Assembly (NCBI RefSeq): GCF_030161235.1
Contig: NZ_BSPW01000010.1
Span: 1-64,000, forward strand
DNA from: Vibrio zhanjiangensis
GTDB taxonomy: Bacteria; Pseudomonadota; Gammaproteobacteria; Enterobacterales; Vibrionaceae
Direction: 5' to 3'
DNA length: 64,000 bases
The notes beneath the pieces were generated by a model that was not told where the DNA came from, searched no databases, and saw only the letters and a program-made list of their open reading frames with translations. Position numbers and translations under genes: made by a program. Positions 10,638 to 19,962 of this stretch are shown piece by piece. Each line of letters opens with the position of its first letter. Within the stretch, counting starts at the first letter, position 1.

Positions 10638-11159
10638 TTACTTCTTTACACTCACAAATTGAGCAAGCCCAATGCCTGCAAGAGCGACCAAGTTGCCGGC
10701 AAAGATGATCACTAGCCATTGTGGCATGGATAGGCCCAAAAATTGCCAAACTACCTCACTACAGTCACCGTAAGCTTCGAATAACCAAGGGACCCATTGA
10801 TTGATAGGCGCCCAGTCTGGGAAGGAGACAAACAAGTCACAAGTTGCAAAGGGTGATGGGTTAAATTGGTAATCCACGTGCTCTAACGCCAATTGCAGTC
10901 CTTTATAAGCACTCGCCCCCCAAGCAATCAGTCCGATCCACCGACATAAAAGATGATTAGGTGCAATTAGGCCAACCAAAGCAGCCCCGCCTATGGCAAA
11001 CATTGCGACCCGTTCATAAATGCACATGACACAGGGTGATAGCAGCATAACATGTTGAAAAAATAGAGCACTTGCTTCAAAAAAAACGACCGATGCGAGT
11101 AACAAAAGCCATGCAAGACGTGTTTTGGAAAAAGTATTGAGAGTCCGAAGAATGTTCAC
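10638..11159 (-). CDS. dsbB: Disulfide bond formation protein B
   Basis: A 173-residue inner-membrane protein that reoxidises DsbA and passes electrons to quinones. Four membrane helices are visible. The first periplasmic pair is Cys43-Cys46 (SPCVMCIYER). The second pair is Cys107 and Cys133 in the second periplasmic loop (ATCDLF and YGDCSE). Length matches the family (about 170-176). It lies downstream of nhaB on the same strand, the classical dsbB-nhaB neighbourhood, but a strong hairpin lies between them. Confidence 0.96.
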   Translation of the reverse strand: MNILRTLNTFSKTRLAWLLLLASVVFFEASALFFQHVMLLSPCVMCIYERVAMFAIGGAALVGLIAPNHLLCRWIGLIAWGASAYKGLQLALEHVDYQFNPSPFATCDLFVSFPDWAPINQWVPWLFEAYGDCSEVVWQFLGLSMPQWLVIIFAGNLVALAGIGLAQFVSVKK

Positions 11160-11175
11160 AGATTTATCCTGTTAT

Positions 11176-11205
11176 AAAAAAAGCTCTGACTAGTCAGAGC
11201 TTTTT
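11176..11205. terminator. Terminator between nhaB and dsbB
   Basis: The stem AAAAGCTCTGA / TCAGAGCTTTTT with loop CTAG is flanked by A and T tracts. On the minus strand it would end the nhaB transcript before dsbB, implying a separate dsbB promoter. Confidence 0.8.
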
Positions 11206-11288
11206 ACCGCGTAAAAGTTTCGCGTTCAACTAAAACTTTTATTGCTATTGACTCAGAAGCTGCTAATTGCTTGCAACAACGCTAGTCA

Positions 11289-12875
11289 TTAATGAGCTTT
11301 TGGCATTGTTTGAATAGGCAGGCCTGAATGCTGGGTTATCCAGCCGGCATCGTAAAACCATGCTGTCATCGGCTCCACTAAGAAAACGATTCCAACAAGG
11401 CCGACTACGGTCAGGACTATTGTGTACGGCAGTGCCATGATGACCATTTGACCATAAGATAGCCGAATCAACGGAGCGAGCGCTGACGTCAACAAGAACA
11501 GAAATGCAGCTTGCCCATTTGGTGTAGCAACAGAAGGCAAATTGGTTCCTGTATTAATCGCGACAGCGAGTAGATCAAACTGATCTCGGGAAATGATACC
11601 TTTTACTAGCGCTGCTTTGACTTCATTGATGTACACAGTACCGACAAACACGTTATCTGAAACCATAGATAAAACGCCGTTTGCGATATAAAACAACGCC
11701 AATTGGGCACCTTTATCTTCTACATGCAATACCGCGTCGATGACAGGTTTAAACAGCTGTTGATCAACAATCACAGCGACGATTGAGAAGAACACGGCTA
11801 GTAGAGCGGTAAAAGGTAACGCTTCTTCAAATGCTTTGCCAAGAGCATGTTCTTCAATGACCCCAGTAAAGGCTGTTGCGAGAATAATTACTGATAGTCC
11901 TATCAATCCAACGGCTGCGAGGTGAAACGCTAGCCCAAAAATCAACCAGATCGCAATAATGCCTTGAATCCATAGTTTAGCGATATCTTGCTTTGTGCGG
12001 TGCTCCTTCTCTTTGATGTCAAAGTCGACGAGTATTTGGCGAACATTACCGGGAAGCTCGGCACCGTATCCGCAGATTTTGAGCTTTTCTACCAAGACAC
12101 TAGTGAGCAGGCCAAACACGAGTACTGGAGCAGTAACAGGTAACATACGGATGATGAACTCACCAAACTGCCAGCTCGCTTGATCGGCAATAATTAAGTT
12201 CTGCGGCTCTCCAACCATAGTCATTACGCCACCAAGAGCAGTACCTACACCAGCATGCATTAAGAGTGAACGAAGAAAGGAGCGATAGTTTTCCAAATCA
12301 TCTCGAGTGAGTTCACATAGGTGGTCATCTTTGGTGTGGTCATGGGAAGCATGAGAGATCCCTGAAGCTACCTTGTGGTAGATAGCATAGAAACCGACTG
12401 CGACACTGATCACGACGGCAATGACGGTTAACGCATCTAAAAAGGCTGACAAGAAAGCAGCGGCGAAGCAAAAAGCAACAGAAAGCATGCTTTTCGAGTG
12501 AATGCCAAGTAATATCTTAGTAAATATGAAGAGCAATAGCTGTTTCATAAAATAGATACCGGCGACCATAAACACCAGCAGTAGCAACACTTCAATGTTA
12601 ACTACAAGTTCATGCTTTACTTGCTCAGGGCTCGTCATCCCGATTGCAATTGCTTCGATAGCAAGTAGCCCACCAGGTTGTAGTGGATAGCATTTTAATG
12701 CCATGGCGAGGGTAAAAATAAACTCTGCGACTAGTAGCCAACCAGCTACGAAAGGATCCAAAAAGAAAAAAACAATAGGGTTGATCACCAGAAATAGTAC
12801 AATGGCTAGTTTATACCAATCTGGAGCTTTGCCTAAGAAGTTCTTAAAGAAAGCATTCCCGAGCGACATCTGCAT
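11289..12875 (-). CDS. nhaB: Na+/H+ antiporter NhaB
   Basis: A 528-residue polytopic inner-membrane antiporter that exports Na+ in exchange for H+, important for marine vibrios. Length equals known Vibrio NhaB proteins (about 528-530). Family stretches include [20 protein letters not shown] at the N-terminus, [41 protein letters not shown] and [20 protein letters not shown]. About twelve hydrophobic segments are visible. The ATG at 12873-12875 is followed directly by MQMSLGN, so Met1 or Met3 could be the start. The gene is divergent from fadR across a 740-base gap. Confidence 0.97.
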   Translation of the reverse strand: MQMSLGNAFFKNFLGKAPDWYKLAIVLFLVINPIVFFFLDPFVAGWLLVAEFIFTLAMALKCYPLQPGGLLAIEAIAIGMTSPEQVKHELVVNIEVLLLLVFMVAGIYFMKQLLLFIFTKILLGIHSKSMLSVAFCFAAAFLSAFLDALTVIAVVISVAVGFYAIYHKVASGISHASHDHTKDDHLCELTRDDLENYRSFLRSLLMHAGVGTALGGVMTMVGEPQNLIIADQASWQFGEFIIRMLPVTAPVLVFGLLTSVLVEKLKICGYGAELPGNVRQILVDFDIKEKEHRTKQDIAKLWIQGIIAIWLIFGLAFHLAAVGLIGLSVIILATAFTGVIEEHALGKAFEEALPFTALLAVFFSIVAVIVDQQLFKPVIDAVLHVEDKGAQLALFYIANGVLSMVSDNVFVGTVYINEVKAALVKGIISRDQFDLLAVAINTGTNLPSVATPNGQAAFLFLLTSALAPLIRLSYGQMVIMALPYTIVLTVVGLVGIVFLVEPMTAWFYDAGWITQHSGLPIQTMPKAH

Positions 12876-13049
12876 GATAATGATACTCTTATATGTTGTG
12901 ATGAATAGACATTATGTCTGCTTGTTACTAGGTGTTTGCCTAACATTATTTCGCATTTATTCCTGATGAGAAACCACTAGCTCGCGACATAAAATGTTTG
13001 AACAGGCGTTATTCACCCTTAGTTTAGACAGCAAATGACATTTTCTTAC

Positions 13050-13115
13050 TATTTACTATAGCTAAGTTATTCTATTTACTATAGCTAAGTTATTCTATTT
13101 ACTATAGCTAAGTTA
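13050..13115. repeat. Tandem repeat, 23-base unit, just under three copies
   Basis: The unit TATTTACTATAGCTAAGTTA plus TTC is present exactly at 13050-13072 and 13073-13095. A third copy at 13096-13115 is complete for its first 20 bases. The copies are identical, so the array is recent or maintained. It lies about 175 bases upstream of the nhaB start. Confidence 0.95.
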
Positions 13116-13127
13116 CAGCTTGAGAAA

Positions 13128-13141
13128 AACAAGCGCTTGTT
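13128..13141. promoter_or_regulatory. Perfect palindrome AACAAGCGCTTGTT, possible LacI/CcpA-type operator
   Basis: Fourteen bases read the same on both strands, with the central AAGCGCTT core typical of LacI-family operators. It sits between nhaB and fadR, 13 bases right of the tandem repeat. The protein that would bind is unknown. Confidence 0.4.
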
Positions 13142-13614
13142 ACATGTGACGCAACTCTACTCCTCACGTTAATTTAGTCAATAACAAACACGCTAATGAT
13201 AAAAATCACACTGTATTTTTGTCCAAAAACGCGAACCTGATTACGTTAAAGTATATAAGAGTTATGAAAAAGAACAATTCATTCAGACAATGTATCATAA
13301 TGCCCAAAGAAGTCATTTATTAGTGAAAATTGAGCGAGAATTCGCTTTCATAAGTTGCAAATACTGAATAAAAATGTAAGTAATGAATACCCAGAAAAAC
13401 AGTAAGTAATGAGTATAAAGCTTGGTAGTATAGTGAATTAATCAGGCTTTGAAATAGAAAACTCAATTTGTGATTGCATTACTGACATTAGATTATTTGC
13501 TCTATATGAGTTTTTACACTTTGTTTGCGATTGTCTTGTTTCCGATACACAAAAACTAGTGGTATGATGAGTACTATTAGACCCTAAAAATCAAAATATT
13601 GGACAGCTAAATAA

Positions 13615-14454
13615 ATGGTCATTAAGGCAAAGAGCCCAGCAGGCTTTGCAGAAAAATACATCATTGAGAGTATTTGGAAAGGGCGTTTTCCACCCGGCTC
13701 TATTTTACCCGCTGAACGTGAGCTCTCTGAATTGATAGGGGTTACGCGCACTACACTTAGAGAGGTGTTACAGCGCCTCGCCCGTGATGGTTGGTTAACC
13801 ATTCAGCATGGTAAGCCAACTAAGGTCAATCAGTTTATGGAAACCTCAGGGCTGCACATTCTTGATACATTGATGACCTTGGATGCAGATAACGCGACTT
13901 CTATTGTCGAAGACCTGCTTGCAGCACGGACCAACATCAGCCCGATTTTCATGCGTTATGCTTTTAAAGCAAACAAAGAAAGCTCTGAGCGTACGATCAG
14001 TGCTGTCATTGAGTCTTGTGAAAGCCTTCTTGCTGCAGATTCATGGGAAGATTTTATGTCTTCATCGCCCTATGCGGAGAAAATTCAGCAGTTTGTCAAA
14101 GACGATGGTGAGCGAGATGAAGTTAAGCGCCACGCGACCTTAATCGCAAAGACCTTTAACTTCTACGATTATATGCTTTTTCAGCGATTGGCCTTTCATT
14201 CCGGTAATCAGATCTATGGTTTGATCTTTAACGGCCTTAAAAAGTTGTATGATCGGGTAGGTAGTTATTATTTCTCAAATCCGGCATCAAGAACGCTGGC
14301 TTTGCAGTTCTATCGAGATCTTTTAGAAGTTTGTGAAACTGGTAATCGAGATCGTATCTTGGTCGTAGTGCGCCACTATGGTTTGGAAAGTGCGCAAATA
14401 TGGAATGAAATGAAAAATTCGTTACCAACAAGCTTTACGGAAGATGATAGCTAG
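13615..14454 (+). CDS. fadR: Fatty acid metabolism regulator FadR (Vibrio long form)
   Basis: A 279-residue GntR/FadR-family regulator that represses beta-oxidation genes and activates unsaturated fatty acid synthesis, with release by long-chain acyl-CoA. The N-terminal winged helix ([20 protein letters not shown], about residues 29-48) is highly conserved. The C-terminal acyl-CoA domain is about 40 residues longer than in E. coli (239 residues). The extra segment is around residues 135-180 ([20 protein letters not shown]...). In Vibrio cholerae this insertion has been reported to create an additional ligand site. A terminator follows at 14480. Confidence 0.97.
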   Translation: MVIKAKSPAGFAEKYIIESIWKGRFPPGSILPAERELSELIGVTRTTLREVLQRLARDGWLTIQHGKPTKVNQFMETSGLHILDTLMTLDADNATSIVEDLLAARTNISPIFMRYAFKANKESSERTISAVIESCESLLAADSWEDFMSSSPYAEKIQQFVKDDGERDEVKRHATLIAKTFNFYDYMLFQRLAFHSGNQIYGLIFNGLKKLYDRVGSYYFSNPASRTLALQFYRDLLEVCETGNRDRILVVVRHYGLESAQIWNEMKNSLPTSFTEDDS

Positions 14455-14479
14455 TAACAGCATTTCAATTAATAGACAA

Positions 14480-14505
14480 CAGACCACCTAAGTGGTCTGT
14501 TTTTG
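14480..14505. terminator. Terminator between convergent fadR and the DUF1887 gene
   Basis: The stem CAGACCAC / GTGGTCTG with loop CTAA is followed by a T tract on the plus strand. Confidence 0.8.
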
Positions 14506-14517
14506 TTGGTAACTTAC

Positions 14518-15687
14518 CTAGCCGATATCACAATCTTCATAACCCCCTGCTTCCCTATACCAATTCGTTAAGTGCGTTTTGAGATCCTTGAGCTCTTCAG
14601 GTCCGATCAAGGCAAGTCCTAAATCTTCGGCCCTAGTGATATCGTTGTACCTCAGAGGACGGAAGCTGACGAGCATAGCACGAGCTTGCAATCCACCGAG
14701 TAAATCACGTAGAGATTCGAGCTTGTACAAAGTATCATCCCCATCGTCGCGCATGCCCTTGGTTTTGCATTCAATGATATGCAGCTTGTTGTTTGCGACT
14801 GACGCTACGTCCAGCTCATTGCGAACTTCACGGTCTCCAAGTTGCCGGTAAACTTGAACATTGAGTGAATGATCTTGGATTGTAGGGATATCTTTTTGAA
14901 TTTCACGAACCGTGCTATGAACTAAGGTTTCTAGCCACTCCCCATTTGAGAATCGACGTGCGTCTTCATTGGCAAAAGTAAGTATCCCATCTTGATAACT
15001 CGCAATTTGTGCTTCAACCAAATCAGCAAGAAGCATATTTAGCTCTCGGTAACCTTGCTGTTTTTCTGACAATTCGACATTGAGCTTTTGCTCTTTGCGA
15101 CATGTCGTTGCCAGATAGTTGAGCGTTGCAAGCCCAGGTCCGAGTTCGAGTGCATTACTCGCCCATCGCTCGCCAAGTTTATAAAGTTTTTGATCTAATG
15201 TAGCGGGAAGTTCTTGCTGATTAAATTCTCCTCGTGCACCGAATACAGTGAGGTAGTCATCGATAGTAATTCGGTCTTCGAGTTGCGTATCTTCTTTACC
15301 GTCTGGATACAGCCAGCATAGTCTATCGGTGTTAGGTTCGACGACAAAAATAGGCCAGTGAAACGTACGAAATACCTCATAAACAGACAAAAGCTGATGT
15401 CTTAATCCACAGCTAGCGTTTAATTTAACTTCCTCACCACGGGCGGTAAGATCATCGGCTAAAATGCCGATAGCTCGTTTAATTCGTGATGTATTGGCAA
15501 CATTGGGGATTTCAAAAAAATCCGATGTAATGTCTCGTTTGGCAAGGACACTTTTAAGTCTCTCATACATGGCTATCTGGCTTTTTACACCAATAAAAAT
15601 GATGTGGTTGCTGGTGGTACGGTTATCCAACAATGGAGTAACCAAACGGATAGGGTCTTGGTCGATGATGCCAACGTGGACTGCCAT
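14518..15687 (-). CDS. CARF domain-containing PD-(D/E)XK nuclease of the DUF1887 family (Can2/Card1-like)
   Basis: A 389-residue protein of the family that includes V. cholerae VC1899 and the type III CRISPR ancillary nucleases Can2/Card1. The N-terminal CARF Rossmann-like domain spans about 1-150. A middle helical region precedes a C-terminal restriction-endonuclease-like domain. Likely catalytic residues are Glu253 (GEWLE), Asp293 (RNELDV), Glu306 and Lys308 (HIIECKTKG). Card1 enzymes cut single-stranded nucleic acid when cyclic oligoadenylate binds CARF. Here the canonical CARF loop (TGGTK-like) reads NASCGLRH at about 90-97, so the ligand may differ. No cas gene or CRISPR array is in the window. 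The nuclease fold is well supported; activity and trigger are inferred. Confidence 0.88.
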   Translation of the reverse strand: MAVHVGIIDQDPIRLVTPLLDNRTTSNHIIFIGVKSQIAMYERLKSVLAKRDITSDFFEIPNVANTSRIKRAIGILADDLTARGEEVKLNASCGLRHQLLSVYEVFRTFHWPIFVVEPNTDRLCWLYPDGKEDTQLEDRITIDDYLTVFGARGEFNQQELPATLDQKLYKLGERWASNALELGPGLATLNYLATTCRKEQKLNVELSEKQQGYRELNMLLADLVEAQIASYQDGILTFANEDARRFSNGEWLETLVHSTVREIQKDIPTIQDHSLNVQVYRQLGDREVRNELDVASVANNKLHIIECKTKGMRDDGDDTLYKLESLRDLLGGLQARAMLVSFRPLRYNDITRAEDLGLALIGPEELKDLKTHLTNWYREAGGYEDCDIG

Positions 15688-16099
15688 ATAATTTCCTCAT
15701 AGTTGGCTTGCAAAAGTGTGAGATAGATCTTGGCAAGCCCTATTACCCATATAAAGATGATGAGGATAAAAAACAAGAGTCAAAAATTTAAATTCATGCC
15801 CAACAGTTGATAATTTGCATAGCTCTGACAAATAGAGTAGCCCACATATACGCATTTAGGTGGGTGTTTTTCGCTGAGAGGTTGTTACACTGTTTAAAAC
15901 GTTGAGTCACCATCGTACCAAACAGAGTTGTGCCTCAAATAGGTTACTATTTTTATCAATGCACTATTCTAAGCTTAGGTCTTGTGATAAATATCATTCA
16001 ATCACAATATTGTGAACACTGTTTTTATTGTGATTTTGTTGTGCTTAGCGCATACTCCCTGACACTGTTTGACGCTAATAAAAAGTAATGGAGTGCTTC
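15688..16099. promoter_or_regulatory. Intergenic region upstream of hinT and of the DUF1887 gene
   Basis: A 412-base divergent gap with no gene. It contains TGTGATAAATATCATT at 15984-15999, partly like a CRP site (TGTGA-N6-TCACA), and the perfect palindrome TCACAATATTGTGA at 16002-16015. Both lie 85-115 bases before the hinT start and could be operator sites. Confidence 0.35.
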
Positions 16100-16450
16100 A
16101 TGGCTGAAGAGACCATATTCAGTAAAATCATTCGTAGAGAAATCCCTTCCGATGTGGTGTACCAAGATGACCTTGTGACAGCCTTTCGAGATATTAATCC
16201 GCGTGCGCCAAGTCATATCCTGATTATTCCGAATAAGCTGATTCCCACTACGAACGATCTTGAAGATTCAGATGAGTTGACCATGGGTAGAATGTTTACC
16301 GTAGCACGAAAACTGGCGAAGGAAGAAGGTATCGCTGAAGATGGCTATCGCTTGATAGTAAATTGCAACTCCCATGGTGGGCAGGAAGTCTATCATATTC
16401 ATATGCATCTAGTGGGCGGTCGGCCGCTCGGGCCAATGTTGGTCAATTAA
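16100..16450 (+). CDS. hinT: HIT-family purine nucleoside phosphoramidase HinT
   Basis: A histidine-triad hydrolase that splits adenosine phosphoramidates. The C-terminal HIT motif HIHMHLVGG is intact, preceded by [18 protein letters not shown]. The N-terminus [18 protein letters not shown] matches HinT closely. An in-frame ATG exists at 16088, but 16100 is preferred because it gives the canonical N-terminus and because GGAG at 90-93 then sits 6 bases ahead as ribosome binding site. The product is 116 residues. It heads the hinT/ycfL/lpoB/thiK/ycfP neighbourhood known from E. coli. Confidence 0.95.
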   Translation: MAEETIFSKIIRREIPSDVVYQDDLVTAFRDINPRAPSHILIIPNKLIPTTNDLEDSDELTMGRMFTVARKLAKEEGIAEDGYRLIVNCNSHGGQEVYHIHMHLVGGRPLGPMLVN

Positions 16451-16553
16451 ATTTGGCGTATAGATAAAAATTACGGCAGTCATGTAAACTTTTGATGATT
16501 GCCACTGTCAAAGCGACGATAATAAAATTCTCACAACTCATTCGGAGCACGAA

Positions 16554-17948
16554 GTGCAAAAACACGTTCGACTCACCTTATTGGTATTTGGCTCAACGCT
16601 TCTTTCAGCCTGCGCAAATTTCTCAGCAGGCAACTTGTTTAGCCATTACAGTGCGCAAAACAAAGAGCTTTATCAAGCAGTAAAAGAAGGCCAGTATAAT
16701 GAGGCTGAACAGGCCTTACCTGAGCAAGTTGCTGGGGATATTCTTGATAATATGGAAAAAGGTCGTGTCTACTTGCTTAATGAGCGGTACGATGAGAGTA
16801 AGTCTGCCTTTGAAGCAAGTGATCAAGCGGTAAGAATTCAGCAAGATAAAGCCACAATATCGATTTCAGAGACGGCGACAAGTATTGGTTCTCTTGCTGT
16901 CAATGATAACCTAGATATTTATCGGCCTGCGGACTATGAGCTTGGCTTTTTGCATTTATATCTTGGTTTGAACTATTTGCAAGACAATAATCTCGAAGGT
17001 GCCATCATCGAAATGCGTCGCGCAAATCAGGTACAAGAGCAAGCGAGAAAAGAAAGAGAAAAGGAACTCGAGTCTGCCCAAAAAGATATGCAATCAAAGG
17101 GGTTAACCCCGAATATAGGCAGTGTATTATCGAACTATCCTGATGCGGGGAAAACACTTCAAGCGGTCCAGAATGGTTATTTGCTATACCTATCGGCACT
17201 CCTGTATGAGGCGGATAAGTCACTCAATGACGCCTATGTTGATTATCGCCGTGCTTTAGCTGTGATGCCAAATAACGCGGCTGTTATCGATGGAGCTAAA
17301 CGTGTAGCGAAGCGATTAGGTATGAATGAAGACTTAGCTCTGTTGGAGAAACGTTATGGCAAAGCTAGTCTTATCGAAAAAGACAAATCCAGAGTGATAG
17401 TGATTGAAGAGCAGGGCGTTGTCGATGCATTACAGGGGTGGAAGCAAACCCTTCCGTTGTTTGATAGTGCTGGCAACGTTGCGCTCTATACAATAGCTCT
17501 GCCTCATTACGGAAACCATAATGTCGAATCTTTCCCAGTGATGCAGCTCAATCAAACCAAGCTAAACAGCGATTTGATGACGGATGTCAATGCGATGGCT
17601 CAGTATGATTTATCAGAAAGAATGCCGGCAATTATTATTCGTCAAGCGTTGCGTGTATGGGCGAAAGACGAATTGCGCAGGAATGCCACCAATGAAGATC
17701 AGCTTGGGAATGCATTGGTCAATATTTGGAATACGCTAACCGAGCAACCGGATACGAGAAGCTGGTTAACGCTGCCTGGGCAGATAAAAAGCAGCAGTGT
17801 GATAGTTGAGCCAGGGCTTCAGACTGTCACACTTAACCACAAAGATTATCAGTTTGAGTTGAAAGCAGGTCACACTGCTTTGGTTTGGGTCTCTCGTCAG
17901 GGAGAAAGTGCCATCATATGGCATAAACAGTTAGGAAATATTAGATGA
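16554..17948 (+). CDS. COG3014-family lipoprotein with TPR-like repeats
   Basis: A 464-residue predicted outer-membrane or periplasmic lipoprotein. The signal sequence ends in the lipobox LLSAC with Cys20. Helical repeats with TPR character are visible around residues 40-260 (for example YELGFLHLYLGLNYLQDNNLEGAIIEMRRA as separate helices). It starts with GTG, supported by GGAG six bases upstream. Its last codons overlap the ycfL start by four bases (ATGA), indicating translational coupling. The same gene precedes ycfL and lpoB in Vibrio and Shewanella genomes. A role near the LpoB/PBP1b cell wall machinery is suggested by context, not shown. Confidence 0.85.
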   Translation: MQKHVRLTLLVFGSTLLSACANFSAGNLFSHYSAQNKELYQAVKEGQYNEAEQALPEQVAGDILDNMEKGRVYLLNERYDESKSAFEASDQAVRIQQDKATISISETATSIGSLAVNDNLDIYRPADYELGFLHLYLGLNYLQDNNLEGAIIEMRRANQVQEQARKEREKELESAQKDMQSKGLTPNIGSVLSNYPDAGKTLQAVQNGYLLYLSALLYEADKSLNDAYVDYRRALAVMPNNAAVIDGAKRVAKRLGMNEDLALLEKRYGKASLIEKDKSRVIVIEEQGVVDALQGWKQTLPLFDSAGNVALYTIALPHYGNHNVESFPVMQLNQTKLNSDLMTDVNAMAQYDLSERMPAIIIRQALRVWAKDELRRNATNEDQLGNALVNIWNTLTEQPDTRSWLTLPGQIKSSSVIVEPGLQTVTLNHKDYQFELKAGHTALVWVSRQGESAIIWHKQLGNIR

Positions 17949-18334
17949 AAAAGTGGCTTATAGCAGCGTTTGCTGGATTATTGGTGGTGGGTTGTTCGAA
18001 TAATACTGCTGGTTTACGAATCGATGGAGCATCACAAACAGTTTTGTTTGGTGATAACGTACTGGCAGGTCGTCTGCATATCGATGATATCTCGACTGCT
18101 CAGGTTGATGGGCGTGCTCGAGGTTTAGTAAAGGTCACCAGCCAGTATAAAGGCGATCAACATATCCAATACCGTTTCTATTGGTACGACGATAGTGGTT
18201 TAGAGGTCAATACTAAACTTGGACCTTGGAAACAGACTGTTGTCCGTGGTATGGAAACGATCTCTATCTCAGAAGTTTCAGTAAATCCGAATGGTACACA
18301 GTTCCGCATTCAGATTCGTGAAAGTGACAACTAA
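17945..18334 (+). CDS. ycfL: YcfL family lipoprotein (DUF1425)
   Basis: A 129-residue lipoprotein with signal peptide and lipobox VVGC (Cys17). The rest is a small beta-rich domain with the DUF1425 pattern YRFYWYDDSGLEV and PNGTQFRIQIRES. Its start overlaps the end of the preceding lipoprotein gene. lpoB follows 64 bases downstream. Function is unknown; it travels with lpoB in E. coli as well. Confidence 0.9.
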   Translation: MKKWLIAAFAGLLVVGCSNNTAGLRIDGASQTVLFGDNVLAGRLHIDDISTAQVDGRARGLVKVTSQYKGDQHIQYRFYWYDDSGLEVNTKLGPWKQTVVRGMETISISEVSVNPNGTQFRIQIRESDN

Positions 18335-18398
18335 GCGCTAAAATCTCGGTATTTGCCTATTAAACAATTAACAGATATATGAAATTGAGGAACTAACA

Positions 18399-18989
18399 AT
18401 GAATAAAAGTGTGATTGCATTACTTAGCCTAGCGGTAATACTTGGCGGCTGTTCTAATAAAGTCAGTTATGGTGATGCGCAAGCTGTTGAGACAACAACA
18501 ATTGATTTTGGCTCAACGGATCTGCAAAAGATCGCTGGAGAGATGGTTGACAGCATGATGATGTCAGGGTCTGTCGCCGCTATCACAAGTAACTCTCGTC
18601 CAATCGTCTTTGTCGAAAAAATTAAGAACAAGACCAGTGAGCACATTGATACAGAATCAATTACCGACACAATTAGCACTAAGATGCTAAATTCGGGCAA
18701 ATTCCGCTTTGTTGATATGGACCGTGTTGAAGCGGTTCGTGAACAGCTAAACTTCCAGAACAATGATGAACTTGTGAATCAAAGCACTGCTATCCAGTTT
18801 GGTCAGATGGTGGGAGCACAGTATATGTTGTATGGAAATCTATCCAGCATTGCCAAAACCGGAGGCAGTGATAAAGATGTATACTATAAGATGACAATGC
18901 GTTTGATGGACCTCAAAACAGGCTTGATCGAGTGGGCGGATGAAACAGAAATCCGTAAACAAGAATCGAAAAGCTTTTTAGGTCTGTAA
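18399..18989 (+). CDS. lpoB: Penicillin-binding protein activator LpoB
   Basis: A 196-residue outer-membrane lipoprotein that activates the peptidoglycan synthase PBP1b. The lipobox ILGGC puts the lipidated Cys at residue 18. The C-terminal globular domain (about 65-196) shows the LpoB pattern PIVFVEKIKNKTSEHIDT and GAQYMLYGNLSSI. The linker before it is short, as in vibrios. A GAGGAACTAACA element precedes the ATG. It is cotranscribed with ycfL and probably thiK, which starts 20 bases after its stop. Confidence 0.93.
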   Translation: MNKSVIALLSLAVILGGCSNKVSYGDAQAVETTTIDFGSTDLQKIAGEMVDSMMMSGSVAAITSNSRPIVFVEKIKNKTSEHIDTESITDTISTKMLNSGKFRFVDMDRVEAVREQLNFQNNDELVNQSTAIQFGQMVGAQYMLYGNLSSIAKTGGSDKDVYYKMTMRLMDLKTGLIEWADETEIRKQESKSFLGL

Positions 18990-19009
18990 CTTTTTAGTAG
19001 GAGTGATCG

Positions 19010-19873
19010 ATGGCTATAATGGCGTGGCATGAAGCGTGTCAGCTTGATACATCGTTGAGATCATTGGATCACTTCTTTTCACTCGCTCCGGAATATGCTC
19101 AAACATTGATCGGAGGACTGACCAATCGCTGCTGGAAAGTGAAAACTCAAGGTGGCGATTGCTTCGTTTGGCGGCCCAGTACACATATTACCAAAGCACT
19201 CTCCATTTCTCGGTTTCACGAGCAGCAAATTCTATCTCTCATTCAAGATACCAATATCGCGCCAAAACCAATATATCTTAATGAACATGGTCTATTGGTT
19301 GAATGGATTGAAGGAGAGTCATTGGCTGATGGTTTGCCGTTTGAATCCATATTGAGAACACTCGTCAAGATCCATAACTTGGATATCACTAAAGTACCGA
19401 TCGCCCCATTCAATTTTACCGCTCGGGTGGATCACTATTGGATGGTGTTACGTGAAGACTTGCAGTTAGATGAATATCGAGATTTATACCAACAGTGGCG
19501 GAGTGTGCCAAGCATAGACAATGTGACTCATTCACTGTGTCACTTTGACTTGGCTGGGTACAATATGGTGAAACATCCAGAGGGGATTAAAGTAATTGAT
19601 TGGGAATATGCCTGTATTTCAGATCCAAGACTAGACCTCGCTATGACAATTGGTGTGACGGGTGAAAAGCCATTGGAATCGGTTTATCGATACTGCCAGC
19701 TGAGAAACATTGAAAACGTAGACGATTGGGTGACTGGTGTTATGGCTTGGAAGCCAAGAGCAGAGGTGCTGGCGATGCTATGGTATCTTTTAGCCCATCA
19801 GCTCAAAGGGCATGATAAGTACTTAGAGGAAGCTCAAACGCTTTGTTATTCATTAACTTCTCAATCCTCATAA
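19010..19873 (+). CDS. thiK: Thiamine kinase (APH/ChoK-like phosphotransferase)
   Basis: A 287-residue member of the aminoglycoside phosphotransferase-like kinase fold. The catalytic loop is HFDLAGYN with His178, Asp180 and Asn185. The magnesium-binding motif is VIDWEY with Asp197. The N-terminal GGLTNRCWKV resembles the glycine-rich loop of ThiK and choline kinases. Position after lpoB matches thiK (ycfN) in E. coli, where it phosphorylates thiamine in salvage. In E. coli nagZ follows thiK; here ycfP follows directly. The substrate is inferred from synteny. Confidence 0.85.
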   Translation: MAIMAWHEACQLDTSLRSLDHFFSLAPEYAQTLIGGLTNRCWKVKTQGGDCFVWRPSTHITKALSISRFHEQQILSLIQDTNIAPKPIYLNEHGLLVEWIEGESLADGLPFESILRTLVKIHNLDITKVPIAPFNFTARVDHYWMVLREDLQLDEYRDLYQQWRSVPSIDNVTHSLCHFDLAGYNMVKHPEGIKVIDWEYACISDPRLDLAMTIGVTGEKPLESVYRYCQLRNIENVDDWVTGVMAWKPRAEVLAMLWYLLAHQLKGHDKYLEEAQTLCYSLTSQSS

Positions 19874-19962
19874 ATAAACTTCTGATGATATTTTGGAGTT
19901 ACTTCGCTTAATAACCCTATTATATGTGTTAGATTTATAGGGTGAAAACTGAGGATATTAGA

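Larger units (their letters stand above)
12876..13614. promoter_or_regulatory. Long divergent nhaB / fadR intergenic region
   Basis: The 739-base AT-rich gap has no convincing gene. It holds a 23-base tandem repeat (13050-13115), a perfect 14-base palindrome (13128-13141), and a short imperfect direct repeat GTAAGTAATGA at 13376-13386 and 13402-13412. A 19-codon reading frame at 13264-13323 is weakly supported. The regulatory content is inferred from position and repeats only. Confidence 0.4.

Noticed and set aside
13264..13323. 19-codon reading frame MKKNNSFRQC... in the nhaB/fadR gap
   Set aside because: The ribosome binding site is too close to the ATG, and there is no similarity to a known small protein.
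14518..16100. Search for a CRISPR array or cas genes beside the CARF nuclease
   Set aside because: No regularly spaced direct repeats and no cas-like genes were seen on either side.
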